NCBI GenBank assembly: GCA_017643385.1 | Contig: JAEPNN010000005.1 | Span: forward strand, 186,001 to 250,000 | Origin: Dinoroseobacter sp. | GTDB taxonomy: Bacteria > Pseudomonadota > Alphaproteobacteria > Rhodobacterales > Rhodobacteraceae | DNA: 64,000 nucleotides | Reading direction: 5' to 3' | Program-made: the position numbers and the translations under genes | Notes under the pieces: model-generated | What the model was told of the DNA's origin: nothing | Databases searched by the model: none | Seen by the model: the letters and a program-made list of their open reading frames with translations, nothing else | In this document: piece by piece, positions 34,294 through 44,206 of the stretch | Layout of the letters: every line of letters begins with the position of its first letter | How positions within the stretch are numbered: position 1 is the first letter of the stretch

Positions 34294-36108
34294 TTGTGGA
34301 TAACTTTGCGTGGCCCGGTGCTGAACAGAACCTATCTCACGAAATCTATTTATGGCCTGACGTTTTGGGTCGTATGTTTGCTCGCGCCACCAACACTCGC
34401 TCAATCGGTCAGCTTTTCGGTCGTAGGGGCTGGGGAACAACTGACAACAGATCTTAAAGACGCCTCTGAAACGCATCGATTGGTTCTCGAAGGCACCTCA
34501 GATCCCAATATGTTAATGGCGGCGGCCCATGCGGACTTCACCACGCTTTTGGGTGTTCTTTACAAAAACGCGAGATATGGCCCACGCATAAACCTGCGCG
34601 TGAACGGGCGACCCCTGGCCTCATATTCTCCATTCTCAACCCCTTCACGTATAACGCAGATAGATATCGCAATAAGTGCAGGGCCAGAATTCGCTTTTGG
34701 CAGAGTGGCCGCCGGCCCTTTAACGTCTCAAACCGAGTTGCCTGAGGGGTTTTCCTCCGGACAGGCTGCAAAAAGCACCGTCGTACAGGATGCAGCACTT
34801 GCCGCAGTAGAAGGCTGGCGTGACCAGGGTTACGCCTTTGCTGATGTGCGAACCCAAACAATTTCTGCCGATCACCGCACCGCGCGCCTCAATGCTGAGC
34901 TGGATATCGAAACAGGTCCGATCCTTCGCTTCGCGCAGCTCACCGTCTCAGGATCTGAAGGCGTAAGACCTGACCGTATTCGTGAAATCGCAGGACTTCC
35001 AACGGGCGCAACCTATTCGCCTGCAGCCATGAAACGGGCCGGCGCGCGCCTGCGAAACACGGGCGCCTTTTCCTCGGTCACACTGCAACATTCGGAAAGC
35101 GCGAACCCAGACGGAACACTTGATGTCACTGCGCAATTATCAGATGCGCCTTTGCGCCGGTTTGGTGCAGGTGCCGAAGTTGAAAGCGACAAGGGGCTAC
35201 AGTTCGGTGCCTTCTGGACGCATCGCAACCTGCTCGGTGGTGCTGAAAACCTGCGGATTGACGGGAAGATTGAAGAGGTTGCCGGGATCCAAAGTGGTGT
35301 AGACTTCAGCCTCTCGGCAAACTTCAGGCGTCCGGGGACTTTTGCACCAGACATCGATCTTGTCGCGAGGCTCGCACTGGAACGTGACGATGGCGTCAGT
35401 AGCTTAAGTAACAGCTTCTCGGCATATCTCGGGCTTGAAAGACAAATCGCGAATGACCTGACTGGCGAACTTGGCATCGACTTCATGCTCGAAGAACGCG
35501 ATCTGCGCCCCGGACGTGATGCGTTCCGCGTGCTGTCTTTTCCCAGTGTCATCGGATTGGACACACGTGACGATCTACTCAATCCAGCCGATGGGGCCCT
35601 CGCCCGTTTGGAGTTGCGACCCTATCTGGGTGGGCTCGATGCTGGAAGCGGGCTGCGGGCCTTTGCAGATCTGCGCGGCTACCACGCGATCTCATCGAAC
35701 ATCATATTGGCCGGTCGCCTTCAGTTTGGATCGGTGGCAGGCAGCTCGATTTCAACAACACCATCAGACTATCTATTCCTATCAGGTGGGTCCGGTACCG
35801 TGCGGGGGCAGCCCTATCAAAACCTTGGAACCAGCGCTTCGGGCAGTTTTACCGGCGGGCGTAGTTTTCTCGCAGCAAGTTTAGAAGCCCGCCTAGGCGT
35901 GACAGACGCTATCAGCCTCGTCGGATTTTATGATCAGGGCTTTGTAGGGCCCGACAGCATACCTAGTGCGGCAGGATCATCCCATAGCGGCTATGGTCTT
36001 GGCGCGCGCTATTTGACCGCCATCGGTCCAATTCGCCTCGACGTTGGGTTGCCCACTCAGGGTGCGACAGGTCCAAAGGTCTATCTTGGTATTGGGCAGG
36101 CCTTCTGA
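34294..36108 (+). CDS. tamA: Translocation and assembly module TamA (Omp85 family)
   Basis: About 604 residues from TTG 34294; GTG 34318 is an alternative start. N-terminal signal segment GLTFWVVCLLAPPTLAQS, then POTRA-type domains (DAALAAVEGWRDQGYAFADV, LRFAQLTVSGSEGVRPDRIREIAGLPTGATYSPAAMKRAGARLRNTGAFSSVTL). A C-terminal beta-barrel follows, with LSGGSGTVRGQPYQNLG (the conserved VRGY-like loop), ending in an aromatic residue (IGQAF). Paired with tamB by an overlapping TGATG. Confidence 0.93.
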   Translation: MWITLRGPVLNRTYLTKSIYGLTFWVVCLLAPPTLAQSVSFSVVGAGEQLTTDLKDASETHRLVLEGTSDPNMLMAAAHADFTTLLGVLYKNARYGPRINLRVNGRPLASYSPFSTPSRITQIDIAISAGPEFAFGRVAAGPLTSQTELPEGFSSGQAAKSTVVQDAALAAVEGWRDQGYAFADVRTQTISADHRTARLNAELDIETGPILRFAQLTVSGSEGVRPDRIREIAGLPTGATYSPAAMKRAGARLRNTGAFSSVTLQHSESANPDGTLDVTAQLSDAPLRRFGAGAEVESDKGLQFGAFWTHRNLLGGAENLRIDGKIEEVAGIQSGVDFSLSANFRRPGTFAPDIDLVARLALERDDGVSSLSNSFSAYLGLERQIANDLTGELGIDFMLEERDLRPGRDAFRVLSFPSVIGLDTRDDLLNPADGALARLELRPYLGGLDAGSGLRAFADLRGYHAISSNIILAGRLQFGSVAGSSISTTPSDYLFLSGGSGTVRGQPYQNLGTSASGSFTGGRSFLAASLEARLGVTDAISLVGFYDQGFVGPDSIPSAAGSSHSGYGLGARYLTAIGPIRLDVGLPTQGATGPKVYLGIGQAF

Positions 36109-39100
36109 TGTTACGAACTGTCTTAATCGTCCTTCTTTGCACACTTCCCCTCGCAACCTTGGCCAAAGAAGCAGACAGGCCAGGGTTCGTGGAGCGTTTT
36201 CTTCAACGAAGCCTTTCAGACGATACACGTCAGGTCAGTATAGAAGGGCTTTCCGGTGCTTGGAGAGGAAAGGCACGGCTTGAGCGCCTGTCAATTTCTG
36301 ATCCCAGTGGCGAATGGCTTGTAATTGAAAACGCCGTTCTCGACTGGAAGCTTACCGCCATTCTTCGCGGCGATATCAAGATCACTGAATTGTCTGCGGA
36401 GCTTATCGACGTGCGTCGTCGGCCGGTATCCGAGGCGCCCAATAGACCAAATGCTGCCGCGACCCCCTTTGAGTTGCCGAACCTGCCAGTTTCTATTTCA
36501 ATCGGTCAGATTGAAACCGACGACCTACGATTGGGCGCTGGTGTTCTGTCAAACAGATTACCCGAAACACGCTTTTCGCTCACGGGCAATGCATCTCTGG
36601 ACGACGGTGCAGGGAGTGCCGCGTTGGATATCAATCGTTTGGACAATGTGTCGGGCTCATTTGATCTCTCGGTGTCCTTCGACAACGAAACGCGGAACCT
36701 CGACCTTGGGGTAACACTTGCGGAAGATCAGAATGGTTTGGTCGCGACTTTGCTTCGCATTCCAGAAACGCCATCGCTATCGCTGAACCTGCAGGGCGAT
36801 GCACCGATCGACGCATTTGAGGCCAATCTTACGCTCGATACTGCGGGCGAACGTCGGTTATCTGGCCAGTTTTCGACCCGTATCGAAGCGGAAAGCCAGG
36901 ACCGCGTCTTTGTTGCAGATGCTCATGGCGATCTGACCAAGCTGTTTCATCCAGAGTTTCGCGACTTCTTCGGGACCGACCTACGCGTATCCACGCGTGC
37001 CCGTGTCACAACAATTGGCGCGCTGCACGTGGAAGAAGCCGCAATCCTTGCCAAAACTGTCCGTTTCCAGGCGAGCGGGACCATCGACGAAGCTGGATGG
37101 CCCACGTTAATTCAGCTTGATGGTCAAATCAGCGATCCCACGGGCCAAGTCCGGCTGCCTGTACCTGGTGACCCGATTTCAATTGGATCAGCCAATATCT
37201 CGTTGAGCTATGACAAAGCGCAAAGCAGCGCCATTGAGGGGTCTTTTCGCGGCTCCAATTTGACCACCAGCGCGTTTCAGGCCTCCGAAATTGATTTGTC
37301 GCTAGACGGCATCATATCGCGCGAAGATGAAATGTTTGATTTCGGAGGCGCCCTTTCGGCCAATGGTTTGTCCATCATGGATAACGCAATCCAGCAGGCG
37401 GTAGGAGAAACAATCGATATCCAGTTCGCCACACGCCGTACCGAAAATTCCGGGACAGAAATTACAGTCCAAAACCTTGCCATCGCAGCGGGCGGTGCCA
37501 ACGGTCAATTTGTCTTCTCCGGCTTTGGCAAAGGGATCAATACTGTTTTCGATGTTCAGCTCAATCTGCCAGATCTGAACGCATTTTCAGCGCTTGCAAA
37601 CCAGACCCTGTCCGGGGCGGTTTCGGCGCGCGCAATGGGTTCTGCGAACTTACTTTCAGGGTCTTTCGACATCGATCTTGCAGGGAATGGCCGTGATCTT
37701 GGCGTTGGTATGACAAGCCTCGATCTTCTGACCGCCGGAATACTGACGCTCGACGTTGCGGCGAAACGCGATGAAACTGGTTTTCAGATTCCTCGAGCGA
37801 TCCTTCAAAGCGATCACGCAAGCATTCAAGCCAGTACACAGATTACCGACAGCGAGAGCGAGGCAACCGTTTCGCTGGATATAGCAACGCTGTCGCGGAT
37901 CGTGCCTGGCTTCCCGGGACGTGCAACCCTGCAGATCAATGCGACTGAAGCAGATAACCAGATAGCGCTGTCGGGCACAGCAAGCGGACCGGGTGACCTT
38001 TCGCTCTCAATAAATGGCACGATCCCGTCCGATTTTTCAAATGCTGACATATCAGTCGATGGTCGCGCACAGCTCGCCCTTGCCAATCCATTCCTGACAC
38101 CGCGCAACTTATCTGGGTCTGCGCAAGGGTCATTACGGCTCAACGGTGGTTTTGGGCTAAGCAATGTTTCTGGCAGTATTTCGATGTCTGGTGCAGAACT
38201 CGTCGACCCGTCACTGCCCTTTGCGCTCACAAACGGGTCAGGCACAATCGATCTGGCAGGTTCAACCGCTCAGATCGTGATTGATGCCAATGGCAGCGAC
38301 GGTGGGGCGCTTGGAGTGAACGGATCACTCGGTCTGCAATCACCCTATCCCAGCAATATCGCCCTCAACCTATCAGACTTCATCATTCAGCAGGAAAACG
38401 CGCTGCACAGTTCCGCAAGCGGTGAGGTCCGCTTGCTGGGCAATTTGTCAGGTCAGGTTTCAGCAGAAGGGGATATTGCGGTTGGCCCTACTGAAATTCG
38501 CCTCAGTCGCTTCAATGCTGGCAGGTCCGGTCTCCTTGAAGACATTCAACACATTGCCGAGCCAGCAGGCGTCAGGCAAACGCGTGCCCAAGCGGGTCTG
38601 CTGAAATCTTCGACTGCCGCAAGGGGCAGCGGAGCGCTAGACCTGAATATCCGGCTTTCCGCACCAAATCAGATTTTTGTTCGGGGGCGCGGTCTGGATG
38701 CTGAGCTGGGCGGGACGCTAACCTTACGTGGCAAGTCCAACGACATCCGCCCGGAGGGGGCATATTCCCTTATCCGTGGCAGATTGGATCTGTTGTGGCA
38801 CAGGCTGACGCTGGATGAAGCCACCGTTCTACTCGAAGGCGCGTTTGATCCCATTCTTTTGCTGAAAGCTTCCGCCGCAAATCAAAGCGTATCATTGACA
38901 GTAACGGTGTCTGGCCAAGCAAGTGCGCCTGATCTGACAATCACATCCACTCCTCCGCTGCCACAGGATGAAGCCCTGTCACGCTTCCTCTTTGGGCGTG
39001 GTCTCAGTCAACTTTCACCCTTGCAAGCCGCGCAACTGGCCGCTGCTCTGGTCACTTTAACCGGTGACGGTACCGGCGGGCCACTTAACCAGCTTCGCGA

Positions 39101-39332
39101 GGCGACAGGGCTTGATGACTTCGATATCACTACCGACGACGCAGGCGATGGGCTTGCAGTGCGTGCCGGAAAATACCTGAGCGATAACGTTTACAGCGAT
39201 GTCACCATTGGCGCCGATGGTCAAAGCAGCATTACCTTGAACCTTGACGTGTCCCCGAAGCTAACACTCAGGGGTACAGCAAACAGCAATGGCAGCACGG
39301 GGTTGGGTTTCTTCTTCGAGACCGATTACTAA
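36108..39332 (+). CDS. tamB: Translocation and assembly module TamB (AsmA-like)
   Basis: 1074 residues. Signal or anchor segment MLRTVLIVLLCTLPLATLAKE, a long beta-rich body of repeated AsmA-like sequence, and the C-terminal TamB (DUF490) domain. That domain has LNIRLSAPNQIFVRGRGLDAELGGTLTLRG, EGAYSLIRGRLDLLWHRLTLDEATVLLEGAFDP, PPLPQDEALSRFLFGRGLSQLSPLQAAQLAAAL and a terminal strand ending FFFETDY. TamB spans the periplasm, meets TamA at the outer membrane, and is implicated in protein insertion and phospholipid transport. Ends two bases before the convergent RTX gene. Confidence 0.95.
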   Translation: MLRTVLIVLLCTLPLATLAKEADRPGFVERFLQRSLSDDTRQVSIEGLSGAWRGKARLERLSISDPSGEWLVIENAVLDWKLTAILRGDIKITELSAELIDVRRRPVSEAPNRPNAAATPFELPNLPVSISIGQIETDDLRLGAGVLSNRLPETRFSLTGNASLDDGAGSAALDINRLDNVSGSFDLSVSFDNETRNLDLGVTLAEDQNGLVATLLRIPETPSLSLNLQGDAPIDAFEANLTLDTAGERRLSGQFSTRIEAESQDRVFVADAHGDLTKLFHPEFRDFFGTDLRVSTRARVTTIGALHVEEAAILAKTVRFQASGTIDEAGWPTLIQLDGQISDPTGQVRLPVPGDPISIGSANISLSYDKAQSSAIEGSFRGSNLTTSAFQASEIDLSLDGIISREDEMFDFGGALSANGLSIMDNAIQQAVGETIDIQFATRRTENSGTEITVQNLAIAAGGANGQFVFSGFGKGINTVFDVQLNLPDLNAFSALANQTLSGAVSARAMGSANLLSGSFDIDLAGNGRDLGVGMTSLDLLTAGILTLDVAAKRDETGFQIPRAILQSDHASIQASTQITDSESEATVSLDIATLSRIVPGFPGRATLQINATEADNQIALSGTASGPGDLSLSINGTIPSDFSNADISVDGRAQLALANPFLTPRNLSGSAQGSLRLNGGFGLSNVSGSISMSGAELVDPSLPFALTNGSGTIDLAGSTAQIVIDANGSDGGALGVNGSLGLQSPYPSNIALNLSDFIIQQENALHSSASGEVRLLGNLSGQVSAEGDIAVGPTEIRLSRFNAGRSGLLEDIQHIAEPAGVRQTRAQAGLLKSSTAARGSGALDLNIRLSAPNQIFVRGRGLDAELGGTLTLRGKSNDIRPEGAYSLIRGRLDLLWHRLTLDEATVLLEGAFDPILLLKASAANQSVSLTVTVSGQASAPDLTITSTPPLPQDEALSRFLFGRGLSQLSPLQAAQLAAALVTLTGDGTGGPLNQLREATGLDDFDITTDDAGDGLAVRAGKYLSDNVYSDVTIGADGQSSITLNLDVSPKLTLRGTANSNGSTGLGFFFETDY

Positions 39333-39334
39333 GG

Positions 39335-40774
39335 TCAGTTGAAAATGAAATCATTGGAGTTGATGTCTGCAACCATGATATCGCCGCCCAGATCATTTGA
39401 CAGAATCTTGACACGCTCGCTTCCGAAACTGACCACCACACCAAAGTCTTTCTGCACAATTGTCGTTTGCTCCAGGCTGTAAAGCATCGGGATCTCGGAC
39501 AGATCTATGCGGTCCACGCCAGGCGTGAAATCTACGATCGTATCTGGTTTGCGATCCACCGCAAAACAGAAGACATCCGCGCCGATCCCTCCTTCCAACA
39601 GATCCATGCCGCGTCCATCGATCAGCCAGTCATCCCCTGCATTCCCGCGAAGGGTATCGTCGCCATTCATTCCAAGTATCAAATCGTCATTTGCCGATCC
39701 GTCAAAGACCTCGGCGTTCTTTGTGCCAACGATCGGAGATGCCAGTATGCCAACATCTGCTTTCAGATGCGTTATGCCGTTCTCATATGCCGAGGTCACG
39801 TAAAGATGGAGCTCTCCGTCAACCTCCAGTGCTTCGATGTCGCTGACGCTCGCCAACGTTGTCGCGTTGCTGTCTTCCAGCACACCCCATAGTTTCAGTT
39901 TGCCAGACCTCGGGGTCAGCTCGAACAACGTGATCCCGTCATCGTTGCCACCTGCCAGAACAAAACTTCGGTCATTGATCTGTACGGCCTCAAGCGCAGA
40001 AACGGTCTCGAACCGTGTGTCACCAGTATCGACGATATGGTCTTTTTCGCGAAGCACGCCTTGCTTGCTAATGCGAAACGAGGTCAGCGAGTTTGATCCA
40101 GACCCCGCCACGATCAGGAACACATCACCTTCCGTTTCGACGGACACCATAGCGGTGGTCCCGCTCATCCCGATCCCATCTTCGGGCCCTGTGTTGTGTT
40201 TGCTGTAGGTACGCCCAAACTTATCCAAACGATAACTTGATACGCCCGCATCTTCGGCGGATGTCGCAAAAACGAAATTCTTCCCATAGGCCTCTAAGGC
40301 CAGCAAATCCGTAACATCCCCCAAATGCGATTTTTGGTTGTCATTGCGGGCGGTTATTTCCGTCAAATCCAAATTATTGCTGACTTCATACCCCTTGAAA
40401 CCCGCATTTTCACTGTTTGCAAAATAAGCATAATCGATACCATCAATTCGAATGGAGGTGGTCGCGCTCAGCCGGGCCATTTCATTCGCGATACTATTTA
40501 CGGGTGGTGCAACATTCCCAAAACTTCCGTTGATATTCAGATCATGGATGGCCAATTTATCCTCAAAAGATGACCGAGGGATCAGTCCAAGTTGCGCACC
40601 AACCTGCAACACTGACAGTCCATGGACACCTAGAGTTCCACTGGACGCGGCGTAGCCAACGCCATCGAGCTGAGACAGCCCGCCACTGTTACCAATTTGA
40701 AAGGCCCCAAGCGAGTAGTCAGTTTGGGACGCCGAATATAGCGTCCACTGACCAAGTATATTTAAGAGCTCCAT
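39335..40774 (-). CDS. RTX-type calcium-binding protein with propeller-like repeats
   Basis: About 479 residues from ATG 40774; in-frame ATG 40873 and GTG 40879 would add 33-35 residues. No N-terminal signal is seen. The body has repeated segments of about 50 residues resembling propeller blades: VTDLLALEAYGKNFVFATSAEDAGVSSYRL, VSALEAVQINDRSFVLAGGNDDGITLFEL and VSDIEALEVDGELHLYVTSAYENGITHL. Near the C-terminus are calcium-binding repeats (GMNGDDTLRGNAGDDWL, LLEGGIGADVF) and a serralysin-like end (IVDFTPGVDRIDLSEI). This suits type I secretion, though no transporter genes are adjacent. Substrate or function unknown. Confidence 0.85.
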   Translation of the reverse strand: MELLNILGQWTLYSASQTDYSLGAFQIGNSGGLSQLDGVGYAASSGTLGVHGLSVLQVGAQLGLIPRSSFEDKLAIHDLNINGSFGNVAPPVNSIANEMARLSATTSIRIDGIDYAYFANSENAGFKGYEVSNNLDLTEITARNDNQKSHLGDVTDLLALEAYGKNFVFATSAEDAGVSSYRLDKFGRTYSKHNTGPEDGIGMSGTTAMVSVETEGDVFLIVAGSGSNSLTSFRISKQGVLREKDHIVDTGDTRFETVSALEAVQINDRSFVLAGGNDDGITLFELTPRSGKLKLWGVLEDSNATTLASVSDIEALEVDGELHLYVTSAYENGITHLKADVGILASPIVGTKNAEVFDGSANDDLILGMNGDDTLRGNAGDDWLIDGRGMDLLEGGIGADVFCFAVDRKPDTIVDFTPGVDRIDLSEIPMLYSLEQTTIVQKDFGVVVSFGSERVKILSNDLGGDIMVADINSNDFIFN

Positions 40775-41057
40775 ATCGGCCACGCCGCTTAGGGACACGC
40801 CATTTGACCCGAACTTCGTTGTAAGGTGGAAGAACACCGTCACGCCTACCTCATTTCGACCACGCTCACCCATTGCCACACTGCTCTGTTCCGGTGACGG
40901 AAAAGGAGAAGTTTGATGGCAATCCTGCGCAGGTTCGATCCAATTTCATGCAAGATGGAAAGAACCTTCCAAATGGTTCGAGCGGACGCACGTTTTGGTT
41001 CCCCACGCCTCAGAAGCCGGATATTGGCAAGTACAGGTTAGGAAAGGAGCGGATCGA

Positions 41058-42041
41058 ATGGATCGTGTGTTGGTGACCGGTGGTGCAGGATATATCGGGT
41101 CGCATGCTTGCAAAGCTTTATCGCGGGCCGGATTTGAACCTGTCACCTTCGACAATCTGTCCACGGGTTGGGCAGATGCGGTCAAATTTGGGCCACTTGA
41201 GGATGGAAATCTTCTCGATCGCGCGCGTATCGACACCGTCTTTGCCAAGCATCAGCCGATTGCCGTAATGCATTTCGCCGCTCTTAGTCAGGTTGGTGAT
41301 TCCATGAAGGACCCGGGCCTGTATTGGCGGGAAAACGTCACCGGCGCATTGAACCTGATCGAAGCAGCAGTTGCCGCTGATTGCAAACGGTTCGTGTTTT
41401 CATCGACCTGCGCGACATATGGCGATCAGGATGGTGTAGTGCTTGATGAAGACAGCGTCCAAATCCCGATCAACGCCTACGGCGCTTCAAAACAGGCGAT
41501 TGAACAAATTCTATCGAATTTTGAGGCCACCTATGACCTTCAGCATGTCATCTTTCGGTATTTCAACGTCGCCGGGGCAGACCCTGATGGCGAGATAGGC
41601 GAGTTTCATCGCCCCGAGACTCACCTCATTCCACTCATCCTTCAGGCGATCGACGGTCAAAGACCCGCACTCACGGTCTTTGGGACAGACTACCCGACAC
41701 CAGATGGAACCTGCATTCGCGATTATGTGCATGTCAGCGATCTGGTTGATGCGCATGTATCCGGCTTGAAGTGGCTGATTGATGGCAAAGGCAGTCGCGC
41801 CTTCAATCTTGGCACCGGGTCTGGGTTTTCGGTTCGGGAAGTTTTGGAAAACGCTCGGCGGGCCACCAACCGAGATATTCCGATTGAATACGGGGAAAGA
41901 CGCCCGGGCGATGCGACATCTCTCGTATCGGGAAGCTCACGTGCATCGAGCGAGCTTGGATGGACCCCTCATCGTTCAAACATGAAGCAGATGATCAGCG
42001 ACGCGTGGCAGTGGCACCAGAGCGGCGACTACAAGCAATGA
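41058..42041 (+). CDS. galE: UDP-glucose 4-epimerase
   Basis: 327 residues from ATG 41058, with GGAAAGGAG eight bases upstream; a longer frame from 40995 lacks such a site. NAD-binding motif GGAGYIG at 8-14, LSTGWADAV loop, catalytic Ser-Thr region FSSTCATYGDQ, Tyr141-x3-Lys145 (YGASK), FRYFNVAGADPDGEIGE and TPDGTCIRDYVHVSDL. Interconverts UDP-glucose and UDP-galactose, precursors for surface polysaccharides. It lies alone, about 10 kb before the polysaccharide locus. Confidence 0.95.
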   Translation: MDRVLVTGGAGYIGSHACKALSRAGFEPVTFDNLSTGWADAVKFGPLEDGNLLDRARIDTVFAKHQPIAVMHFAALSQVGDSMKDPGLYWRENVTGALNLIEAAVAADCKRFVFSSTCATYGDQDGVVLDEDSVQIPINAYGASKQAIEQILSNFEATYDLQHVIFRYFNVAGADPDGEIGEFHRPETHLIPLILQAIDGQRPALTVFGTDYPTPDGTCIRDYVHVSDLVDAHVSGLKWLIDGKGSRAFNLGTGSGFSVREVLENARRATNRDIPIEYGERRPGDATSLVSGSSRASSELGWTPHRSNMKQMISDAWQWHQSGDYKQ

Positions 42042-42097
42042 CTGCGTGAAATTCATGCTCTTGATTTCGATAGGGTAGACACAGCCCACGGTTTATG

Positions 42098-42117
42098 TTG
42101 ATTGACGAGTCAATAAA
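42098..42117. promoter_or_regulatory. Probable BetI operator
   Basis: Inverted repeat ATTGA-CGAG-TCAAT (42101-42114) inside TTGATTGACGAGTCAATAAA, ending 16 bases before betI. Spacing and sequence resemble BetI operators described in enteric bacteria. Predicted to hold down the bet operon until choline is present. Confidence 0.65.
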
Positions 42118-42132
42118 AAACCGGAACATGTT

Positions 42133-42708
42133 ATGCCAAAACTTGGACAGGAACCCATCCGACGCGCCGCGTTGGTTAAGGCAACGATCGCAGAAGTTGG
42201 CGAAACAGGCTCGCTGTCGGTAACAGTTAGCCAGATTGCCAAACGCGCAGGCATGTCCAGCGCTCTGGCCCACCACTATTTCGGCGGTAAAGACCAGATC
42301 CTACACGCCGGTATGCTCGGAATCCTGCGATCCTTCTCGGAAGCTGTTCGGAAGGAAATGGCGACCGCCCGTACACCCCGCGCAAAAATCGAAGCAATCA
42401 TTCGGGCCTCCTTTGATCCCGACTGTTTTGCGGCAACCAGCGTTGCTGCATGGCTAAATTTTTATGTTCAGGCGCAGACCGACCCCGAAGCGCAGCGATT
42501 GCTGCGGATTTATCAGCGACGACTGCATTCCACCTTGCTTGCACATCTGCGCCCGATCAGCCTGACCCCCGAGCATCATGCCCAGATCCTCGCCGCCCTA
42601 ATTGACGGCGTTTATCTCCGGCAGGCGCTGCGCGACGGAGCCCTTGGCAGTTCTGAAGCGACCAAGATTGTCCTAAGCACCCTTAACACGCTGATCGGTC
42701 GCGCCTGA
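42133..42708 (+). CDS. betI: TetR-family choline-responsive repressor BetI
   Basis: 191 residues. TetR HTH near the N-terminus: [26 protein letters not shown]. Before it is the BetI-typical [12 protein letters not shown], and downstream [49 protein letters not shown]. First gene of betI-betB-betA, just downstream of its likely operator, so probably autoregulated. Confidence 0.94.
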   Translation: MPKLGQEPIRRAALVKATIAEVGETGSLSVTVSQIAKRAGMSSALAHHYFGGKDQILHAGMLGILRSFSEAVRKEMATARTPRAKIEAIIRASFDPDCFAATSVAAWLNFYVQAQTDPEAQRLLRIYQRRLHSTLLAHLRPISLTPEHHAQILAALIDGVYLRQALRDGALGSSEATKIVLSTLNTLIGRA

Positions 42709-42751
42709 CCGACCTTTCATTGCTTTCACAAAATTCTCGCCGGAGGCCCCA

Positions 42752-44203
42752 ATGACAACCCAACCCCCTGCCAGCCATTTCGTGAATGGCGCATATGTCG
42801 AAGACACCAGTGGCATCCCGCTTCCCGTCATTTATCCAGCGACGGGCAAAGTTATCGCCAATCTCTTTGAGGCAACACCTGCGATCATGGAACAAGCGCT
42901 TTCCAGTGCGAAGGATGCACAAAAGGAATGGGCTGCACGCTCTGGTACCGAGCGCGGACGGGTCTTACGTCGTGCCGCCGACATCATCCGTGAACGCAAT
43001 CGCGAGCTGTCTGTTCTCGAAACCTACGACACGGGAAAGCCGCTTTCGGAAACGCTCTATGTCGATGCAACATCTGGGGCAGACGCGCTCGAGTACTTCG
43101 GCGGTTTGGCAGGAAGCCTGACAGGCGAGCACATCCCACTGGGGCAGGATTGGGTCTACACGGTGCGCGAAGCGCTCGGCCTTTGCGTGGGCATAGGCGC
43201 ATGGAATTACCCCACCCAGATCGCCTGCTGGAAAGCCGCCCCTGCGCTCGCCTGCGGCAATGCAATGGTGTTCAAACCTTCTGAGACAACCCCCCTTTGC
43301 GCACTGAAAGTTGCAGAAATCCTTCATGAAGCTGGCTTGCCCGCGGGTCTTTACAACGTCATCCAGGGAACCGGTGCAGTTGGCGCACCCCTGGTCGCAG
43401 ATCCACGCGTCAACAAGGTCAGCCTGACCGGTTCTGTTCCAACCGGACGCAAGATCTACGCCAACGCTGCAAAAGACATGAAGCATGTCACGATGGAGCT
43501 TGGCGGGAAATCTCCGCTGCTAATCTTTGACGACGCAGATATCGAGAAAGCCGTTGGGGGCGCCATCCTCGGAAACTTTTATTCGTCCGGACAGGTCTGT
43601 TCAAACGGGACCCGCGTATTCGTGCAGGAGGGGATCAAAGACGAATTCCTGAAACGCCTGAGCGAGCGTCTGTCGCTGGCCACAATCGGCGACCCACAGG
43701 ATGAGGCGACAAACTTCGGGCCCATGGTCAGCCAGGCCCAGATGGAGATCGTGCAGCGCTATATTCAGATCGGTCAAGAGGAAGGCGCAACGCTTGTCTG
43801 CGGTGGCAAACGTCTGGATCGGGATGGGTTTTACCTTGAGCCAACCGTTTTCGCCGATGTGACAGACAACATGACAATTGCGAAAGAAGAAATCTTTGGG
43901 CCTGTCATGTCCGTTCTGACCTTCAAGACCGAGGGAGAGGCGATCGCGCGCGCCAACGCAACCGAGTTTGGATTGTCCGCGGGCGTGTTCACACGCGATC
44001 TGACCCGCGGACACCGTGTAATCGGCCAGATGGAGGCTGGGTCCTGCTTCATCAATTCCTATAACGATGCCCCGGTTGAAGCCCCTTTCGGCGGCATGAA
44101 AGCAAGCGGTGTGGGGCGTGAAAACTCCAAGGAGGCGATCCACCACTACAGCCAGGTCAAATCCGTCTATGTGCGCATGGGCGATGTGGAGGCACCGTTC
44201 TAA
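42752..44203 (+). CDS. betB: Betaine aldehyde dehydrogenase
   Basis: 483 residues. NAD(P)-dependent oxidation of betaine aldehyde to glycine betaine. Motifs: [60 protein letters not shown] (catalytic Glu), [16 protein letters not shown] (catalytic Cys), [13 protein letters not shown] and [20 protein letters not shown] lies a few bases before the ATG. Followed after three bases by betA. Confidence 0.96.
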   Translation: MTTQPPASHFVNGAYVEDTSGIPLPVIYPATGKVIANLFEATPAIMEQALSSAKDAQKEWAARSGTERGRVLRRAADIIRERNRELSVLETYDTGKPLSETLYVDATSGADALEYFGGLAGSLTGEHIPLGQDWVYTVREALGLCVGIGAWNYPTQIACWKAAPALACGNAMVFKPSETTPLCALKVAEILHEAGLPAGLYNVIQGTGAVGAPLVADPRVNKVSLTGSVPTGRKIYANAAKDMKHVTMELGGKSPLLIFDDADIEKAVGGAILGNFYSSGQVCSNGTRVFVQEGIKDEFLKRLSERLSLATIGDPQDEATNFGPMVSQAQMEIVQRYIQIGQEEGATLVCGGKRLDRDGFYLEPTVFADVTDNMTIAKEEIFGPVMSVLTFKTEGEAIARANATEFGLSAGVFTRDLTRGHRVIGQMEAGSCFINSYNDAPVEAPFGGMKASGVGRENSKEAIHHYSQVKSVYVRMGDVEAPF

Positions 44204-44206
44204 GCC

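Noticed and set aside
34295-34303. Perfect DnaA box TGTGGATAA, and another at 58855-58863
   Set aside because: Two isolated copies 24 kb apart with no cluster, AT-rich element or replication gene. Roughly 0.5 copies are expected by chance in a window this size, so they are not evidence of an origin.
39335-40774. Serralysin-type protease
   Set aside because: The C-terminal end looks serralysin-like, but no HExxHxxGxxH zinc motif is present, so it is called only an RTX protein.
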